This document shows positions 60,059 to 64,000 of a stretch of 64,000 bases of DNA, in pieces (the stretch's first letter is position 1; the number at the start of each line of letters is the position of its first letter). The translations under genes were made by a program, and so were the position numbers. Source of the DNA: Candidatus Handelsmanbacteria bacterium (GTDB lineage: Bacteria; Latescibacterota; UBA2968; UBA8231); assembly GCA_016867395.1 (NCBI GenBank), contig VGJS01000003.1:79717-143716 (forward strand), read 5' to 3'. Under the pieces are notes generated by a model, which saw nothing but the letters and a program-made list of their open reading frames with translations, was not told where the DNA came from and ran no database searches.

Positions 60059-62575
60059 CCTCGCGCCTCAATTCGCTGGCCAGGGTCCGGCTGGCTTTGC
60101 GGGCCGGGTACAGGCTGGCCAGCACCGCCGCCCCCAGGATGGTGATCCCTTGGGTGGCCAGCGCCGCCCAGGGCCAGTGCAGCTGGATGGTCCAGCCGAA
60201 ATAGACCCGGTTGATGACGAAGATCAGGATCATCGCCAGCAGCACCCCCCCCATGCTGCCCAGCACCAGGCCGAAGATGCCCATGCCCAGGCCCTTGCCC
60301 ACAAAGAGCAAAAACACCTGCCGCGAGGTGGCGCCCAGGGCGCGGTACAGGGCCAGCTCCGGGATCTGCTCCCGCGCCAGGACCAGCAGCATCAGAGCGA
60401 TGCCGCACACCGCGATCAGCCAGCTGATGCCCTGCAGCAGCTTGGTCACCGCAAAGGTCTGGTCAAAGATGTCCATCGCCTCGCGGCGCAGGCGCTGGTT
60501 GCTGCGGATCTCGAGGGGCGCGCTGCCGAAGTGGTCGCGCAGCCCGTCGGCCACCCGTTCGGCATCCAGGCCCGGGTCCAGGTACAGGGCCGCGCTGCTC
60601 ACCGGGCCCGGACCCCAGTGGGCCTCCAGGGTCTGCAGGTCCATGACCACCGCCCCGCCCTGGGCGTTGTAATCGTAGTAGACTCCGGCGATGGGAAAGG
60701 ACCGCACCCCGGCCGGCACACAGATGGCCAGCATATCGCCCTGCCACAGGTGCTGCCGGCGGGCCAGGGTCTCGCCGATGAGCACCGCCCCCTGCCGGTG
60801 GACCTGCGCGAAGGCTGCCCCGGCTTCGCCCTGCAGCAGCGCAAAACGCCCCGCCCCGCTGGGCAGTCCCATATCCACCCCGGCCAAGGCCAGGGGCTGG
60901 TTTGCGGGAGAGTACCCGGTGAGGCCCCGCAGCCGGTCTACCCTGCGCACACCGGGCTGGGTGGCCAGCCCCGCCACCACCCCCTCGTCCAGCCCGCCCC
61001 CCTCCCCCTGCCCACGCCACGAGGCCGGGGACACGTACACGTCAGCCTGCACCGTGGTCTGGATCCACACCTCAAGGGTGCGGCGGAAACTGCCGATCAT
61101 CAGGGTGGTTCCCACCACCATGCTCACCGCCACGGCGAGGGCCGCCACCGCAAAGGCCGTGGTCTGCAGGCGCGTGCCCAGGCTGCGGAGGCTGTAGGCC
61201 AGGCCGAAGTTGCGCACCCGCATCCACCCGGTGAGGGCTTTCACCACCAGCGGGGCGGTCAGGGGCAGGCCCAGCAGCAGGCTTAAGGCCAGGACAAATC
61301 CGGCCGGCTGCCAGTCCCGCCCCAGGGTCCAGTACCAGACCCCGGTCACGGCCATCAGCAAAAGCCCGCCGGCCCCCAGCGCCGGGGCCAGGGAGCCGAT
61401 CTTCTCGTGCAGGGTGAAGGCCGAGAGCAGGGAGCGGGTGTCGCGGCGGCACATGTCCAGGGCCGGCATCAGCGCCCCGGCCACGGCGCCGCCCACCCCG
61501 ACCAGCGCCGCCATTCCGAAGAGCCACCAGGGCAGTTCGAGGGCATGGATCTCCTCCAGCAGATAGAGGTTGCTCAGCGCTGTGCTCACCACGCCAACAT
61601 TGGCCCTGGCCCCCCAGTACCCCAGCGGCAGGCCCACCAGCACCCCCAACCCGCCCAGCAGCGCCACCTCGCCCACGATCAGCCCGAAGACCTGGGCCCG
61701 CGTCGCCCCGAGGGAACGCAGCATGCCGAACTCGGCCCTCCGCCGCACCAGCGAGGCCTGAGTACTGCTGTAGACCAGGAAGAGCCCCACGAAAAGGCTG
61801 ATCAAACTGAGGGCGGTCAGGTTGAGCCGGAAGGCCGAAAGCAGGCCTGCAGTCTGCTGCACCCGCTGCTCGGGGGTGGGCACCCGGACAGTCGGCCCAA
61901 GTTCTTGCTCCAGGCGGGCCTGCATCGCCGCCACATCGGCCCCTTTGGCGACCACCACGTCGATCTGGTGCAGCTGCCCGGTGCCGCGCAGCAGATGCTG
62001 GGCCTGGGCAATGTCCATCACCACCATCCGCGGGCTGGCCAGGGGGCTGAGCTTCTGGAAGTCCACCAGCGCCCCCACCCGCAGCCAGGCCGCCTCGGCG
62101 CCGCGGTGCACCTGCACCGAGTCGCCCGCGGCCCAGCCCTGCTCCTGAGCCAGCGCCGGCGAGAAGGCCGCCCAACCCGGCCGTCCCAGGGCCCCGGCCA
62201 GCTCCGCCCCCTCGCCCTGCCAGGGCACCCGCAGCGGCGCGAAGAGGTCGACGCCGATCACCTCGAGGTAGAAGCGGCGCTTGCCCGCCAGGGCCACGTT
62301 CGCCCGGTAGAGCGGCCAGGCAGCCTGCACCCCAGGGGTGGCCAGGACGCGGACATAGAGGGAGTCGGGCAGGCTGGGGGTGCGGCCCAACACACTGAGG
62401 TCGGCGTCGCCGCTGAGGGCGTGCATGCTGCCCTCGAAGGCGGCCAGGGCATTGCGGTTGATGATCTGGATGGACAGCACCGCCGCTACCCCAAGGGCCA
62501 CCCCGAAGATGGTCAGCAGAAAGAGGCTGCGACCGGCGCGGAAATGCGCCCCCAGTGCACAGGCGAAGTAGCCGA

Positions 62576-62579
<4 letters not shown>
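60051..62579 (-). CDS. ABC transporter permease, FtsX-type, two-domain (AttF/AttG-like)
   Basis: An 842-aa permease. An N-terminal membrane helix (FLLTIFGVALGVAAVLSIQI) is followed by a periplasmic MacB-like domain, an FtsX-type helix bundle (LNLTALSLISLFVGLFLVYS), a central helix block, a second periplasmic domain and a second FtsX bundle ending with SLYPARKASRTLASELRRED. In AttEFGH-type systems two permease halves are used, here fused in one chain. Its ATG overlaps the end of the ATPase gene by 4 bases. It most likely moves lipids or hydrophobic ligands, not small solutes. Confidence 0.88.
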
Positions 62580-63271
<692 letters not shown>

Positions 63272-63369
63272 CTCGTCTCGCATGGAAAACATCACGTGGG
63301 TATTACTGTACGGTTCCCCTGCCCTGGCTCCGGCCAGCGCGGGGCCAGTTCCCGGAGGAGGAAATACCG

Positions 63370-64000
63370 ATGAGCGCCCCAGAAACACCCAGAGGCACCA
63401 AACAGCTCTTCATCGACGACTTTGGCGTGGAGCGCATCACCAACCTGGCCCGCAAACTCCACCAGCCCGCCCGCTTCACCGGCCACGCGGTGCTGCGGCC
63501 CGAACACCGCTGGGAGAACTGCGGCATCCAGATCCGCACCATCCCGGCCTGGGACCCCGACGAGCAGCTCTACAAGATGATCTACCTGGCCAGCGCCGAG
63601 GGCCCGGACCTGGAGGTGAAGCTCGACCCCACCGGGGCCCCGGCCGGCGGCCAGAGCTTCTACTGCTACGCCACCTCCCCGGACGGGGTCCACTGGGACA
63701 AACCCCACCTGGGGCTGCACGACTACCCAGTGCCCCTGTGGAACGGGGTGCCCATCGGCGGCAGGAACAATATCTTGCCCTCGGCCAGCGGCCTGCTCCT
63801 GGGCCCGGTGCGCGACCCGCACGACCCCGACCCCGGGCGCCGTTTCAAGGGCCTGGCCTACCGCGGCGGCTCCCTGGAGCCGCTGGTCTCCCCCGACGCC
63901 ATGCGCTGGGAGAATCCCGGCCTGGAGCGCCTCTCCAGCGCCGACGAGTCCCACCTCACCCTCGACGAGGAGCGCCGGCTCTTCATCGCCACCGTCAAGC
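63370..64000 (+). CDS. GH32/GH43-like beta-propeller protein, partial (runs off the window)
   Basis: Starts MSAPETPRGTKQLFIDDFGV and continues open to the window end (210 codons). AGGAGGAAATACCG upstream fixes the start. It resembles proteins annotated as glycosyl-hydrolase family 32 N-terminal domain in Planctomycetota-type genomes (IDD, then HRWENCGIQIRT, then ATSPDGVHWDKP). No signal peptide. Five-bladed propeller enzymes of this class act on fructosides or arabinosides. The substrate and C-terminal half cannot be seen. Confidence 0.7.
   Translation, partial: MSAPETPRGTKQLFIDDFGVERITNLARKLHQPARFTGHAVLRPEHRWENCGIQIRTIPAWDPDEQLYKMIYLASAEGPDLEVKLDPTGAPAGGQSFYCYATSPDGVHWDKPHLGLHDYPVPLWNGVPIGGRNNILPSASGLLLGPVRDPHDPDPGRRFKGLAYRGGSLEPLVSPDAMRWENPGLERLSSADESHLTLDEERRLFIATVK

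Overview
This window is GC-rich bacterial chromosome from a Gram-negative member of the FCB superphylum. The gene mix (PorU- and PorV-like proteins, secreted proteins ending in NPFNP-type C-terminal domains, DUF5683 and DUF5916 proteins, several phytanoyl-CoA dioxygenases, sialidase-like and enolase-superfamily genes) resembles uncultured lineages such as Latescibacterota or Handelsmanbacteria. That placement is inference from gene content; no rRNA gene is present.

Layout. 1-3.5 kb: argB-argD-argH operon. 3.5-4.5 kb: decayed Gfo/Idh/MocA oxidoreductase. 4.7-7.2 kb: membrane pyrophosphatase with a clear terminator. 7.2-14.4 kb: two related enolase-superfamily genes flanking zapA, a MOSC gene, a broken methyltransferase and a broken DUF5916 protein. 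14.5-18.2 kb: purD, a small ORF, folB-folK and an unknown 302-aa protein. 18.2-25.8 kb: catabolic or accessory genes (GH4 glycosidase, three PhyH dioxygenases, EVE protein, internally deleted DegT gene, sialidase-like gene with an in-frame TGA, SDR) interspersed with structured intergenic repeats. 25.8-39.7 kb: a minus-strand block for secretion and the cell envelope (M30-like protease, two DUF5683 proteins, a peptidase-MA/propeller/barrel protein, an M6-like protein, PorV and PorU). 39.8-42.7 kb: rpmB, a complete DegT aminotransferase, a Trm112 protein and two unknowns. 42.8-49.3 kb: a MITE-like element, a broken DUF362 protein, a C39-like secreted protein, a TPR protein and an NHL lipoprotein. 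49.4-52.9 kb: pfkA-pgk-tpiA-secG-tRNA-Leu, minus strand. 53-57.6 kb: broken comF, small proteins, M16 protease and tRNA-Met. 57.7-64 kb: an enolase-superfamily enzyme, an AttEFGH-like ABC system, and the start of a GH32/43-like protein that runs off the window.

How it fits together. The 25.8-47 kb region looks like a type IX-like secretion module: PorU and PorV adjacent, with at least three intact cargo proteins nearby carrying the sorting domain. The PorU catalytic Cys position is Ser, and the M6-like cargo has lost its HExxH motif. The phosphofructokinase has the residues of the pyrophosphate-dependent type, which together with the membrane pyrophosphatase suggests pyrophosphate-linked energy metabolism. 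Housekeeping genes are intact, while accessory genes (Gfo/Idh, DUF5916, methyltransferase, DegT, sialidase, DUF362, comF) are repeatedly broken, suggesting ongoing gene decay.
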